DNA of 64,000 nucleotides, from positions 2,270,001 to 2,334,000 of the forward strand of contig NW_025062478.1 of assembly GCF_000002995.4 (NCBI RefSeq), in the 5' to 3' direction. The stretch's first letter is position 1. Each line of letters opens with the position of its first letter. The translations under genes were made by a program, and so were the position numbers. Under the pieces are notes generated by a model, which did no database searches, was not told where the DNA came from, and saw nothing but the letters and a program-made list of their open reading frames with translations. Of this stretch, positions 53,152 to 64,000 are shown piece after piece. The stretch is from Brugia malayi (Eukaryota; Nematoda; Chromadorea; Rhabditida; Onchocercidae).

Positions 53152-56018
53152 CTACAATGAACATTTAACACCCGTAGCATTTGAAGTTTTGTTATCATAC
53201 ATTTTCTTTTGAGATCTTCTGGATGGTATCGGTAAGCAAACACCATTTTCAGCTAGTGCTTCTGCTTGACTCAAAGCAACTCGATCATTTGCTGGTTGAA
53301 ATTTTACCTAAAATTTTGATCATTTGGAAAATACTGATATTTTCAAACAAAGCAATTGATGCTGTCAGTGAAAAGATTCGCTTTGTCGTTCAATTCTTAT
53401 TAAATTTGTAGATTTCAAACTGATGAAAGTCATACATTGATGCCTTTACATAAATCCATAATCCTTAGATATTGATCATGATACCTCACATAGGATCCAT
53501 TAGCTTTTAACCACTGACGTGAATGATGAACCAAAAAAGAGACGCAATCAGTACGAAGGACAATTTTGCGGTAATTTTGGTTTACAGCCTAAAAATCTCT
53601 TCTTAAGACTGCATAATAGAATTTATGCTTGCTCATATGAAAAAAATAAATAATAATAATCACAGATTTGAACCTTATGATTACCTGTTGCAGAGCATCA
53701 ATTATAGCTTGTAACTGACATCGAACTAAAGTTATAGGGTAGAAATTATAACGTCTTCCGGTACCTAATTCCTGCGCATGTGGCCAATAAACACCACAAC
53801 CTGCCTTAACATACTTCTTCTCATTTCCTTCGACATGTAAAACGCCACATGTATAAACAGTAGGAACATCATCACTCGATAGGTTTTTGGAAGCACTAGA
53901 AATAAACAGTTTACAGTTTAGCAAAATGGGTCAGAGTTCACCAAACAAATCCAAACTGTTTCAGGACCAAAAATCATCATATATATATTGATTAACTGAT
54001 TAATGAGACTTTTAATTAATTTTTATGCTTACCAGTTTTTTGAATCTGCTGATGGTGTTTCTGGTATAAATATATCTGAAATTATGTAGATGACATGCAG
54101 CAACATGACTTCAACCACAAACAATTAGAATTATCTGATCATTCATAGATGGGCTACAACTTAGCAATCGGAAATCTATTGTTATTAAAATAACGGTATT
54201 TTAGAACAGAATCATAAAGAACAAAAAACAAATGATCAAAAATTTCATTTAGCTTACATATCCTACGCTTCACTGCTTTTAATTTCTGCTTACTATATAA
54301 AGTATTTATCATTAACCTGTACTTCTCTTCTGCACTTTTCCCAAAGTTGCTCTTAATGAAACTATTGGAGAGGGCTTCTTATTTTCAGATTCCCGCTTGC
54401 TCACTTTTCTGTTCATCAGATTCTCGAAAAATTTCTTAGCTGTTTCTTCAATGGAAGAACTGTATTCAATAGTCGCCTGAAAAGCATGCGTCAATTACGA
54501 CTTCCACAACTTTAAATAAAAATGTATGGAGGATTAACTAAAGTTCTTTGGAAATGACAAATAGTGCATGAAAAATGTTTGCTTTAGCATGAAATGAACA
54601 AATATGACGAAAAATACATTAGGGATTGAAATGAGAAAAAAAAAAAACAATGTTAAATTAATGCATTTATACATCGATCATGTGTAGTAATCGATATAAA
54701 TCTCCAGCTTCGGCTAAGCACAAGCTAAATGTCATCGATTTTTGTTGTAGAAATTCATCTAAGCTCCACCATAATGATGTTTTACCAAAATGCTTCCAAA
54801 CAAATTTCGAATTTGTAACAATACGGACGCGTGGTAAATTCATTTTGAAAACTGCCTGCAATGCCACAATGCTAAAAATCAACTTTTTCCTCCCATTTTT
54901 TTTAGAAATAATCATATCAAACCAGGACAATTTATTGAAATAAAAACTTGGCATATAACAAAGAATAGCATACTTGTTTCAGTGCCAAGCAAACAGCTTC
55001 AATTTCAGCTTTCGTTGTCGATCTTACGGAATGCTCCTATAAGCAAACGTTATCGTAATATAACATAGTTTCGATTTCTTATTAAAGCGAAATTTAATTA
55101 CAGAAAGTCTTGGCAGCTCTTGTTCATGAAAAAGTTTGCCAGAACAATTAAAATTTAAAGAAAAAAAAAAGAGCACCTTGACTCGATTACATTCGCTATT
55201 ATCATTCCAATAAACTGCTATAATTGGATTGTTGAAATTATCAGGGATATGTACAAAAGCTTTTACAATTGGAACACTGAAATAGATAACGGAAGTAAAT
55301 AAGAATTTCAATAATTTTATACTGGGATAAATCTTAATCAAACTGAAACAAAATACTTCGTTACTGCTGCTCTAAATTCGTTATTTGATCAAATCAGTTA
55401 ATTTATTGATATAAGTATGATAAATTGTATAATAAATCCACAATTTTTGAACTATGTTATCAGATTTGCTTTTATGAAGTTCAGAAACTTATAAAATTAC
55501 AGTTCTGGTCTAGCATTCTACACTACAGAATACGGACTTGTAGTTTCAATTTTCTTCTTTCTTCAATGGACGTTTATTTTAGTCGAAACAATATCAACAA
55601 TTGGATTCATCTTGTGAATAAGAACAGCTGTAGGATATCACCGACGACAACTTGATCAATAAATGCACAAAATATAATAGCTTAATAGATCAATTTTAAG
55701 AACGCAATTTTTCATGTATGTGACAAATAATTCAACTAAGTTAGCAAATATCCTATATAACAAAAAAAAAAACGAAATGGTAAAAATTTAGTACTCATTC
55801 CAATTATTTGATGCTTCCGATGAAAATAGCAGTCTGCTATCATTTTTTGAGGATCTATCTCGACGTGCACGTACGCGTCGTACGTCAGTGTACAGTGCTG
55901 ATTGCCGATTAATAAATGCAACTGTAAATGTTCGTTTGCTAATAACAGGATGAATAGATACGATAAACTGTAATGGTTTTAGCCAGTCTATAATACGAGA
56001 AAACAATATGGCTCTCAT
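53152..56018 (-). CDS. Tandem RNase H-fold protein, both domains apparently inactive
   Basis: Nine exons on the minus strand: 56018-55795, 55276-55177, 55036-54974, 54855-54673, 54476-54317, 54075-54033, 53895-53685, 53588-53436 and 53307-53152 (TAG); 430 residues, fully in phase. Residues 1-75 are unassigned and Arg-rich in part. Domain 1 (about 78-185) follows RNase H1: IIAVYWND, TTKAEIEAVCLAL, RVRIVTNSKF. Domain 2 (about 268-398) follows it more closely: TVYTCG, AGCGVYW, LVRCQLQAIIDAL, IVLRTDC, then a degenerate C-terminal helix. RNase H1 uses Asp-Glu-Asp-Asp. Domain 1 keeps Glu119 but has Asn144 for the third residue. Domain 2 has Cys274 for the first Asp and Gln318 for Glu, keeping only Asp342. 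Cleavage is therefore unlikely; binding of RNA/DNA hybrids or a structural role is possible. No hybrid-binding domain is seen. A Lys/Ser-rich linker (about 200-245) joins the domains. Confidence 0.8.
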
Positions 56019-56044
56019 TCACAATGATATATTCCTTATCATAA
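56019..56044 (-). promoter_or_regulatory. 5' leader with trans-splice acceptor and seven-codon uORF
   Basis: On the minus strand TTTTTTTTCAG ends at 56045. The leader then holds ATG (56042) opening a seven-codon frame whose TGA (56021-56019) directly abuts the main ATG (56018), in the same frame. This in-frame stop fixes the main start and suggests translational control by reinitiation. Confidence 0.5.
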
Positions 56045-56243
56045 CTGAAAAAAAAAATTCCTTAATTGAATTAAATTTTACAATTGCAATTAAACAAATT
56101 TCTATATCATAATGTTATGGTGGAACGATTAGGTAAATGGGACATCATTTCCAAGAAAAAAATCAAATTAAAAATCAAATTAAAAAAAATTGCTTCAAAG
56201 AGATCATGTTTGCATTGTTGTTGCACGCAACGGCCTTGAAATG
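56045..56243. promoter_or_regulatory. Head-to-head promoter region, RNase H-like gene and ARID4
   Basis: Lies between the leader of the minus-strand RNase H-like gene and a candidate ATG-only first exon of ARID4 (ATG 56241-56243 followed by GTAAGT, phase 0, which would join exon 57104). A rival first exon is ATGCAG at 56882-56887. AAATCAAATTA is repeated twice at 56160-56184. Confidence 0.35.
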
Positions 56244-57103
56244 GTAAGTCAGAACTTCGTGGCAAATTCAGAATTATGTGAGTGTGTTGGAGTGGACTTA
56301 GTAAATCAGTCATTTGCTTCTCATTTTCATTGTTTTTGTGATGGTTTTCTATGCATCTTACTTTACTTCTTATTACATTGTATTGCTATTTATTTTCAGT
56401 CAATTTAATTTCATATTTAATTGTTTATTTTTATGCTTATTTACGTTATTACATGGTAACTGGATGAGTATACATATTTTGTCATTTTTTTTAAATAATT
56501 TTAATTAACGAAACGTTTAATTATTGAATATTTGTTCATCTATTTATTCTTGACATTTAGTTATTTAGATGCATATTTTATCTAAGCTATACTTCAATTA
56601 ATATCAATTAATGATATTATAGCTATTTTCCTCAAGCTATATTTTAATTGATTACACTACGTAATCCACTGTCTCTCTTTCTTCTTCATCTTTTTTTTGC
56701 TTTCTCATTATCATCAACACTCTTTCAAATTGCGCTATTTCTAGTGCTGTTAGAGATACTTTCAATACATTCATGCTATTTCAGGTCTTAAACACCATAT
56801 ACATCTAAAATTTTTTGGTTGCTTAGTTACTGACCTCAAGGTTTCCGTGTAATTCAGATTGGGTTCCCGCATAAAAAAATAATGCAGGTGATTTGCTTGT
56901 TTCGTGCCTTTTTGAAATTATTTGAGTATTATTCCGCACGATCTGCACAAAAGTCTGTAAAACAATTTTTCCTTTTAAATGTGTTTAAATCCATATCTGA
57001 GTCAAGAGGTGTAGATTCGTGTGCATAATTTGTGAGAGGTAATTACCTTGGAAATTTCACAAATAAATAGCAATGTCCTTGGTAATAAAATTTCTATTTT
57101 CAG

Positions 57104-60100
57104 TCGGATGATCCTCCGTTTTTAAGTGTTGGCACTGAAGTTAGTGCGAAATTTAAAGGAGCTTTTTGTGAAGCTAAAGTAAAGCGTATGACGAAGTCTG
57201 TGAAATGTAAAGTAAGTTAATTTCATTAAATGATTTATGTGGTTTTAATGTTAAAATTAATGCTTTTCTATATTTCTATGCATGTCTTCCCAGTCTACAA
57301 ATTTTTTTGTAGACCGAAGATCTAAACATTTTGAATCGAGAAAGGTATGTATATATAGAGGTTAATGAGAACTGACTTTATATAGTAGCAAGGATTTTAT
57401 TTGATGGCGATCATCGTAGCTCTATTACTTTCACAACAAGAGTTTAAGCTTCTTTTTTTTACAATTGTAGATATTGCTGAAAACACCACCTTATGGTACC
57501 ATATTCGCTGACCATACCGAAATAAAGGGTTCTTTGGAAGTTAATCAACAGGTCGAAATTGTACAGGGAAGGGCCACTTATAAAGGCGTTATACAGAATA
57601 TTAAAGATAATAGTGTATACGTCGTTGGTGAGTTTGTCTGTTGTAAACCCCTTTTAAATTCCTATAGTTTAATGAGTCACAAAATTTAAACTGCAATTCA
57701 TTTTTATGGAAAATTAAAATTATTGCCACTCTGAATGAGCATAGAGTTTTGAATTTAATTGGAAGGCATCACCACTGTCTATTAATAATACAATTTTTAG
57801 TCTTTAATGATGGCGATGAAAGACAGTTACGACGTACACAAGTGTGCATCAAAGGTGCGAGACATTTTAATGAAGATGTCAATTTGGATGCTATGCCACT
57901 CTACAAACCAGAATCATTCAGTAGTCCAGTAGTTCTTGACGATCGAAGAGGAAAACAAAAAAGGTCTTTCTTTATCAATTTTAAATATAATGCAAAGCAG
58001 TTTATCGATGGCTGTACCGTAGCATCATCCTAATCAGTCATGATATTAATATATCTTGACTCACAAAAAATTTCCCACTTAAATATAACAGCAAATTTTT
58101 AACAGCTTATATCCATTCTACGTTATAATGGCGATGCAAATTTCTCATCAACCATAAAAATATTAAAAACGGAAAAAAAGAGGAAAGATTAATGCCCATT
58201 TAATATCAACATTATGCAGAAATTGGAACTTTTAGCAAATTTACTATGCCTAAAGATTCCTTTCAAAGCATAAGTAACAGCGAGTACCATATGGCTTTTT
58301 GTAGTCATTAGTTCCGACATGATTCGCGAATTAATCTTCATTTGATTATGCTAAAGAGGGAGATATAAATTAAGTAGAAAAATGGCAAGATTGCCAACTA
58401 TAAATCGTATTGATGTTGAATTCAGTCAAGGACATACATTGACTGTCATCTTTTAGTTATGCCTCGACTTCTATCCTAAAATGTTCATTGGATTTCTTAT
58501 CGTCTTTCTATAACGATAACAGTTCTGTAGCTTTTCTTCTCCGCTAACATATGTCACACATTATCTGTAGTAAGAATGCTTTCCTCTCTACTCTCTTTCC
58601 TATTTCAACATTTTCTCAAAATTCTCTTCTTTATATTGACTGCATTTTCTCAGTATTTTGGCATTTCTTGCTCCTTCCACTTTACCTTTAATCAGAGAGT
58701 ATAGCAAAGTGGAAAATTTAATTTTGCCTTATCCAACCGGGTAGTTAAAGAATATCAACAGCAAAATGTTGAAGGGAGAAAATGGGTCTCGCTAGAAAAT
58801 ATCAACCACTCATTCGTTCATTTTCTTCTTTCTCTGTTCTCTCTCTCTTCCTTTCTCTTTGCAATAGGACAATTGAAGGACATTCAGTCATCCATTTTCC
58901 CCTCCCCTTTCGCTTCCTTATCATTGTTTCATTCGATCAATAAAGTTTAAATTTTCTTCACTTTTTATAAAAGCTAATTTTTCTCTTTTTGTCTTTTGTT
59001 TTACTTTTGTAAGATTGCACTCTTTCTTTATCTCTTCACATTATGCAATATGCATATTTGTTTTGCATCTGCTGAACATTCATTGTCATAAGCATCATAT
59101 CACTGTCATTAGTGCAACCTGTTAAAACAAACGTCTGTTATGTAATTTCTTTTTTTCTCATTCATTTATCTGAAATATGAATGTATAGTTGCTCGCTTAA
59201 AAGAAAGAGAAGTGGAAAACAAAAGTACAACGAAGCATTTATGCAAAGTGATTTATGGATGATTATCGATTTGATCATAAAATTCGGAAAATTGTTAGAT
59301 TTCAAGTGGTCATTAATCAGGCTTAAGTACTTTTGCTCTTCCATACATCTTTTTTCTGCTTCTGAGATCTTTAAAACTGTGATGTATTAAGGTCAGAGTG
59401 CGTTTCTGAAGGTCACATATTACTTCTTATATTCTTCAGTGGTTCATCTTAACAGCTTTCATACCTTCGAGGTGACCCATCACACCTCCAATTATTGGAT
59501 TGTTGGAAATGTTCTTTCTAGTGTCCACTGCATACACTTCATCTACAATAACATCGTCGTCAGTTTTGCAGTGTGCAAAAAAAATTTTGTTTTTATTTTC
59601 TTTTCTGGACAAAAAAAACACTAATATTGATGCTTAGTTTTAGAGAATTAATTGTATGTTGACAGTTTTTTTGCACCATTACAACTGACTTGCATTTCGT
59701 CTAGTCAGTATGCACTGCGCGCATCCAGCATGCCACTGCACCTTGAGTATTATGTAAATGAATTTTATGCATAGGAGAAATTTGGAACAATCAAAACAGC
59801 AACAACAGCAATCAGTGTCAGCAAGTGTTGAAGATAAAGAAGATGGTGGTGAGCATGGTGGTGATGATGCGACATCCAGCGAAGATAGTTCAACACTTGA
59901 AAGTACTACTAGCACTACCCTATCTGACACCAGTAACAGCATCAGTGAAGCTCTAAATGTCCCTGCACAACCAGGTCGTACACTTCGTACACGTCGATTA
60001 ACGTCTAAATCAGTTCCAAGACGTTTAGGCAAGACGCGTAAAGAATTTACATTCTACAAACAAAGTGATAGTGATCGTGATTTGAAAAATGCTGATGAGG

Positions 60101-63100
60101 ATGATGATAGCAATAATAATGATGATGGCAATAGTTCGGGCAATTCGAGGGTGCGCCGTTTTGCGCGTTTACCGAAACCATCAGTTTCACGCATGATTGC
60201 TGATAAGATTCTCACCAAATCTATTGCACGAACACGTAAAAAGCGTTATGCAGCAGCAGTTGCCACGGATGCTTTGAAACGTATCAAAGAATCAAGTAGC
60301 TCTTCTGGTAAGCGTAGGTTAGGTGAAGACGATGATGATAACTATGATAAAGATGATGAGAACAGTAATATTGATGATGATGATGGTGATGATAATAATG
60401 ATGATGATGATAATGGTGATGGTGATGATAATGATGATAACGAGATTGACGATACAGAAAAGGAAAAAGGAAGAACACATGCACGAAAAAAGCATTGCAG
60501 TAGTGATGATAATGATGATGATAAATCCCATACAAGTGATAAGAAGATGGATGTGATGAGTGGAAGTAGCACAAGCCGGAAAAGTGAACGAAAACGACAA
60601 GGACTTCGAGATAAGGAAGTGGAGCCAATGGCGAAGAAAAGGCCTAAAGATATTGATAATACGAAAAAGGTAAGATTTTTTCCTTACGGTGCGAATATTT
60701 GAGGGCCGAAATTTAAAAAGTTGTATTTAGCTTTCTGTGATTTCCTTTCAAATTGCTGACAATTTTATTTGCAGCTATATAAGGTTGGAAATGTTGTGGC
60801 AGTGTATGAGGATGCTACACATAGAGGTAAATGGACACCAGCAGTTGTTGTTGCAGAAGTATCGTTTAAAGCTTCAACAAAGGGAACTGTAAATATTGGC
60901 AAAAGTGATATTTTGCTGCGAAGCTTCAGGGATTCAAAATAGTATGTTTCAAATGCTGGATTTTCAGGATTTCAGTGACTTTCCCTAGATGATTATTAGA
61001 AATTATTTTGCGAAATTCTGCTGTAAATTTATTTTAATAAATAGCCAGAACACCGAACGTTGTTTAATCCAAAAATGGAGATATGATAACTGGCATAGTT
61101 TATGTTTGCTTGGTTGAAATAGTATATGCTTCTGCATATGATTTCAAGTAACATATTGTATTAACTGATTGGTTGATCCAGATTTTGGTTTATTTGGATA
61201 GTTTTTCAAATTTTGCATATGTTTATTTTTGTATAGAATTTTGTTTCTTAAGGAAAATACAAAGTGATATATCTTCCAAATTCAACCCTCTTTGTTTTTT
61301 AGCTTTGCTTGTCCGATGACTAGACTGTCTTTACCAGGTGCTTCAGTTCTCAAATTTCCTGATTCGTCGCCTAAAGCTGCTATGGATCGAGCTATCGCTT
61401 TTGTTGAAAAAGGTAAATAAATTTACGCCATGTAGCAAATTTCTTGTTTGGTACTTGTTTTTGCATAATTTGCGAAGCTGATGTGAGTTTCTTTTTTCAG
61501 AAATTTTTCCGGCAGGTTGGGAAAGGTCACAAATTTATGATGACGAAATACGATCCAAGAAACGCGATCATAGGTCTTCTTCTACTGATCAAAAAAAACG
61601 TTTGGAAACTTCTGGAAAAGCGAAACGAGAAACTGAGAAGAAAATGTATGTTAATTTTTTCCCTTAGATGTATGTAATGGTAGATATTGCATCATTGTTA
61701 TTTCGATTATTACTTTTATGTTAAAGTACTTTTTTTTTATAGTTCCGCTGCAAGTAGCTCTTCAGAGAGCGAAGGCAGTAGTGATGAAGAGTATGGTGAA
61801 GAAAGAGATCAATTTACTGCCCAACTGTATAAGTTCCATGAAGAAAGAGGTTTTTTTTTTCTGCATCTTAAAGAGCAGTATGAAAATTTTTAAATATATT
61901 GTGCCTTACCAAGAATTGAGATTGAATTAGTATGTGAACAATTCTAAGGGTCTTTCTTTTTTTTGGGGGGTGGGGGGCGGGGGGTAAAAAAAGTGAAGTA
62001 TTCGGGAAGAGCAATAAATATTACATTTGATTCATTTTATTTTAATCAGTTGAACTTTTAGCACATTTAGCTGCAATCGTCTTTGCAGGAACTCCAATTA
62101 ACCGAGCACCTATACTTGGTGGAAAAGACATAGACATGTTTCGTTTATATAATGTTGTTCAACGATATGGAGGTAAAAAACGTGTCACTGAAAACAATCA
62201 ATGGAAGTTGGTTCTGCGGAAAATGCATTTAGAAGGTTGCCCGGGGGCAACTTCAGTTACTGTCAAAAATGCCTATTCGAGGTGAATAACCTTTTCTTAT
62301 ATTAATCAGTCTCTACTCATTACGACTTGAGATTTTTTTTTTCAGATACTTGGATCATTTTAACTCATTTTACCGCAATTTGGGTATTTCAAGTTGGTTG
62401 TCTACTCCTACACAATCAACATCTAGTCGTAGTGAACGTCCAAATCGTTTGTTAGATCGTCATAATATACAGGTTTAGATTTATTGCTATTGATGAATTT
62501 TCTGTAACTTCTGCAATATTTCTGTCGGATAAGTATAATTTTGTAGTTGCAAAGAAGAAGATGGACATTAATGACAACGAAGAAAAAGGAAAAGGGACAA
62601 AAAGAAAGCTCAACTAAAGGAAAGGTAACAAAACGCGAGAAAGATGAAGGCATTTCACGTACGAGAAAAGAAAAAGTAAAAAAGGATGAGCGAACTATAA
62701 TGAAATCTGATATCAGCGAAGATGACGATAAAATGAAAGGGTATGTAACCTTTATTTACCGAATACCTGTTTTTTTTTTTTTTTTTTTCATTTTTTGAAA
62801 CACAGTCAATTTGACTTCCATTGCATTCTCTGTTACTTCTGAATGTAAGAATGTACTGTAACTAAAAATATACAACTCTGTTACTTGATGGGCATGTTTT
62901 TATAGTCTTAAACTGCTATTGCTTATTAAAACTTAATCTGTGGCCAGAAATTTGATCTCTAGCTCGTAAGTGAAGACTTCTTACTGGTAGAAGAGAAACA
63001 GATAATCTGGTTATTGGTTTTTTTTTTTTTTTTTTTGTCTTTTAAAAATTTAAAAGGAGTAATAGTTTGGCGTACTAATCAACTTTTTACTTTTTTAGTG

Positions 63101-63775
63101 CACTCTCCACGTCGTCGCAGAGTTCAACACCGTTACTTTGCTTATCACCTGGTAATAAAATAAAGTCCAAAACGAAAGATGAGGAAGAACAGGAAAGAGG
63201 AAGTGTGAGCGATAGTGAAACAATCGAAAGTACCAAAGAGAAAGGAAATTCTAAGATTGAAAAGGAATCGAAGGTTAAATGCCGAGGTCCAAAGAAAAAG
63301 GATAATGAGAAGGATGCAAATAAGTTCGTGCTAGTTTCTTAAAAAGAAGTTAAACATATGCACCCAGATGTGCTACTTACTCGCTAATAAAGCCTGACCA
63401 TTACCAGTTACATAGTTACACAGAACGTTATTAATAACTTAATTCTTTCAGTTGAATTAATTATTCTGTTGTAGAGATGAGCAACAGCCTGTTTCGAAAG
63501 TTTCCGATCTAGATAAAAGAACTAAAATATCAAAGGTATTTTTATAACTCATTGTTTTGCTCAGGTTATTTAGTTAATGCTTTTTTTTTTCTCTCTCTCT
63601 CTCTCTCTGTTTTATATTTGCCCTTATTATCTTCATCTGTTTCATTTTTACGAATTTTAGATTGGCAAATCTGAGAAGAAGATATCTTCTGAGTGTTATA
63701 TCAAGCGGAAATCTCCAAGTGTTGTCTCAACTGTCTCAAATGCCGAGCAGGGACTTAGCGAAAGTGATGATGAAG
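57104..63775 (+). CDS. arid4: ARID4-family chromatin protein (3' end beyond the window)
   Basis: ARID4A/B (RBP1) orthologue: DNA- and histone-binding subunit associated with Sin3/HDAC repressor complexes. Exons: 57104-57211, optional 57294-57344, 57471-57627, 57801-57963, 59775-60669, 60775-60941, 61303-61412, 61501-61645, 61743-61849, 62089-62281, 62346-62472, 62547-62740, 63099-63323, 63475-63535 and 63661-63775; an acceptor ends at base 64000, so coding continues. RBB1NT/Tudor region: FLSVGTEVSAKFKGAFCEAK, then FNDGDERQLRRTQVCIKG and ARHFNEDVNLD. A 298-residue Gln/Ser/Asp-rich insert (exon 59775) follows, then YKVGNVVAVYED and DILLRSF. ARID: EERDQFTAQLYKFHEERGTP, FRLYNVVQRYGG, VKNAYSRYLDHF. 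The tail is Lys/Ser/Glu-rich; the family chromobarrel is not seen and may lie to the right. N-terminal residues 1-2 come from an unsettled first exon. Confidence 0.92.
57294..57344 (+). other. Possible 51-base cassette exon in ARID4
   Basis: Bounded by CTTCCCAG and GTATGT, 51 bases, phase 0 on both sides, no stop. It would insert 17 residues (STNFFVDRRSKHFESRK) between VKCK and ILLK, where family members read straight on as KVLLK. So skipping gives the canonical protein and inclusion an altered RBB1NT region. Whether it is used is unknown. Confidence 0.45.
57964..59774 (+). other. Long ARID4 intron (1.8 kb)
   Basis: Longest intron of this gene in the window. Holds CT-rich stretches (58560-58960). 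Short open frames on both strands around 59181-59624 lack family similarity and splice partners. I see no nested gene. Confidence 0.5.
61965..61984 (+). other. G-quadruplex motif in an ARID4 intron
   Basis: Three runs of six G separated by single T and C, directly after a T9 tract, on the coding strand. Enough for four G3 tracts with minimal loops in both DNA and pre-mRNA. It follows exon 61743-61849 by 115 bases. Confidence 0.9.
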
Positions 63776-64000
63776 GTTTGCTTTTTACTCGGCTATGATA
63801 GAGGTTGTTGCATAATTTAAAATTTTTCGAACTGTATAGATAATGTTAGTGTCATGATAAGAAATCATCATTAGGAAAAAAAGTGTTACCTGTTGCTCAA
63901 ATCATGAAGAAATGTTGGTTTTATTTCTCAGGAAAGTATTCTATGAATAATATTTAGTATTTAAGTATAACAATGCTCTTAAATATCCTCCATTTTTTAG

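Noticed and set aside
60284..60628. His/Tyr-, Ile- and Ser-rich frames antisense to ARID4
   Set aside because: Shadows of the GAT/AAT-rich acidic exon, which is spliced in phase into ARID4 on the plus strand.

Overview
The window is nuclear DNA of a nematode, most likely a clade III (spirurid or filarial-type) species, though the species cannot be named from sequence alone. Reasons: strongly AT-rich DNA full of homopolymer runs and CT/GA tracts; genes split by many 60-500 bp introns with T-rich TTTTCAG/TTTTTAG acceptors; ATGs lying 3-26 bases after acceptor-like sites with no upstream exon, as expected for spliced-leader trans-splicing; and animal gene families (IRF2BP, DTD1, Otx, ARID4). There are no prokaryotic operons, CRISPR arrays or insertion sequences. 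Every gene model was built by hand from reading frame, GT-AG sites and intron phase. All models stay open and in phase from exon to exon.

Layout. 1-4832 (+): 3' part of an IRF2BP-like gene ending in its RING finger. 6242-7177 (-): complete D-aminoacyl-tRNA deacylase (dtd1), 4 exons. 7432-8033: decayed minisatellite between two divergent genes. 8803-17261 (+): 26-exon gene of about 1018 residues containing a Ty3/gypsy-type integrase core with a broken catalytic triad, an integrase C-terminal-like region and a Cys-rich tail: a domesticated transposon protein. 17262-40147: about 23 kb with no gene I can support, holding a 48-bp satellite, an (AGT)43 microsatellite, C-rich arrays and several GC-richer islands, upstream of an Otx homeobox gene (40148-42402, +). 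44300-46615 (+): short membrane-anchored, Lys-rich protein of unknown function. 47271-52532 (-): micro-exon gene of 291 residues, unknown. 53152-56018 (-): 430-residue protein with two RNase H1-like folds, both lacking catalytic residues. 57104 to beyond the right edge (+): ARID4 (RBB1NT/Tudor plus ARID), head-to-head with the RNase H-like gene.

How the genes fit together. Three genes concern chromatin or transcription (IRF2BP-like, Otx, ARID4) and one is translation quality control (dtd1). Two proteins have the retroviral-integrase/RNase H fold and appear catalytically dead; they are the best candidates for undescribed biology. The gene-poor stretch before Otx resembles the regulatory domain of a developmental regulator, and its GC-richer islands are candidate enhancers.
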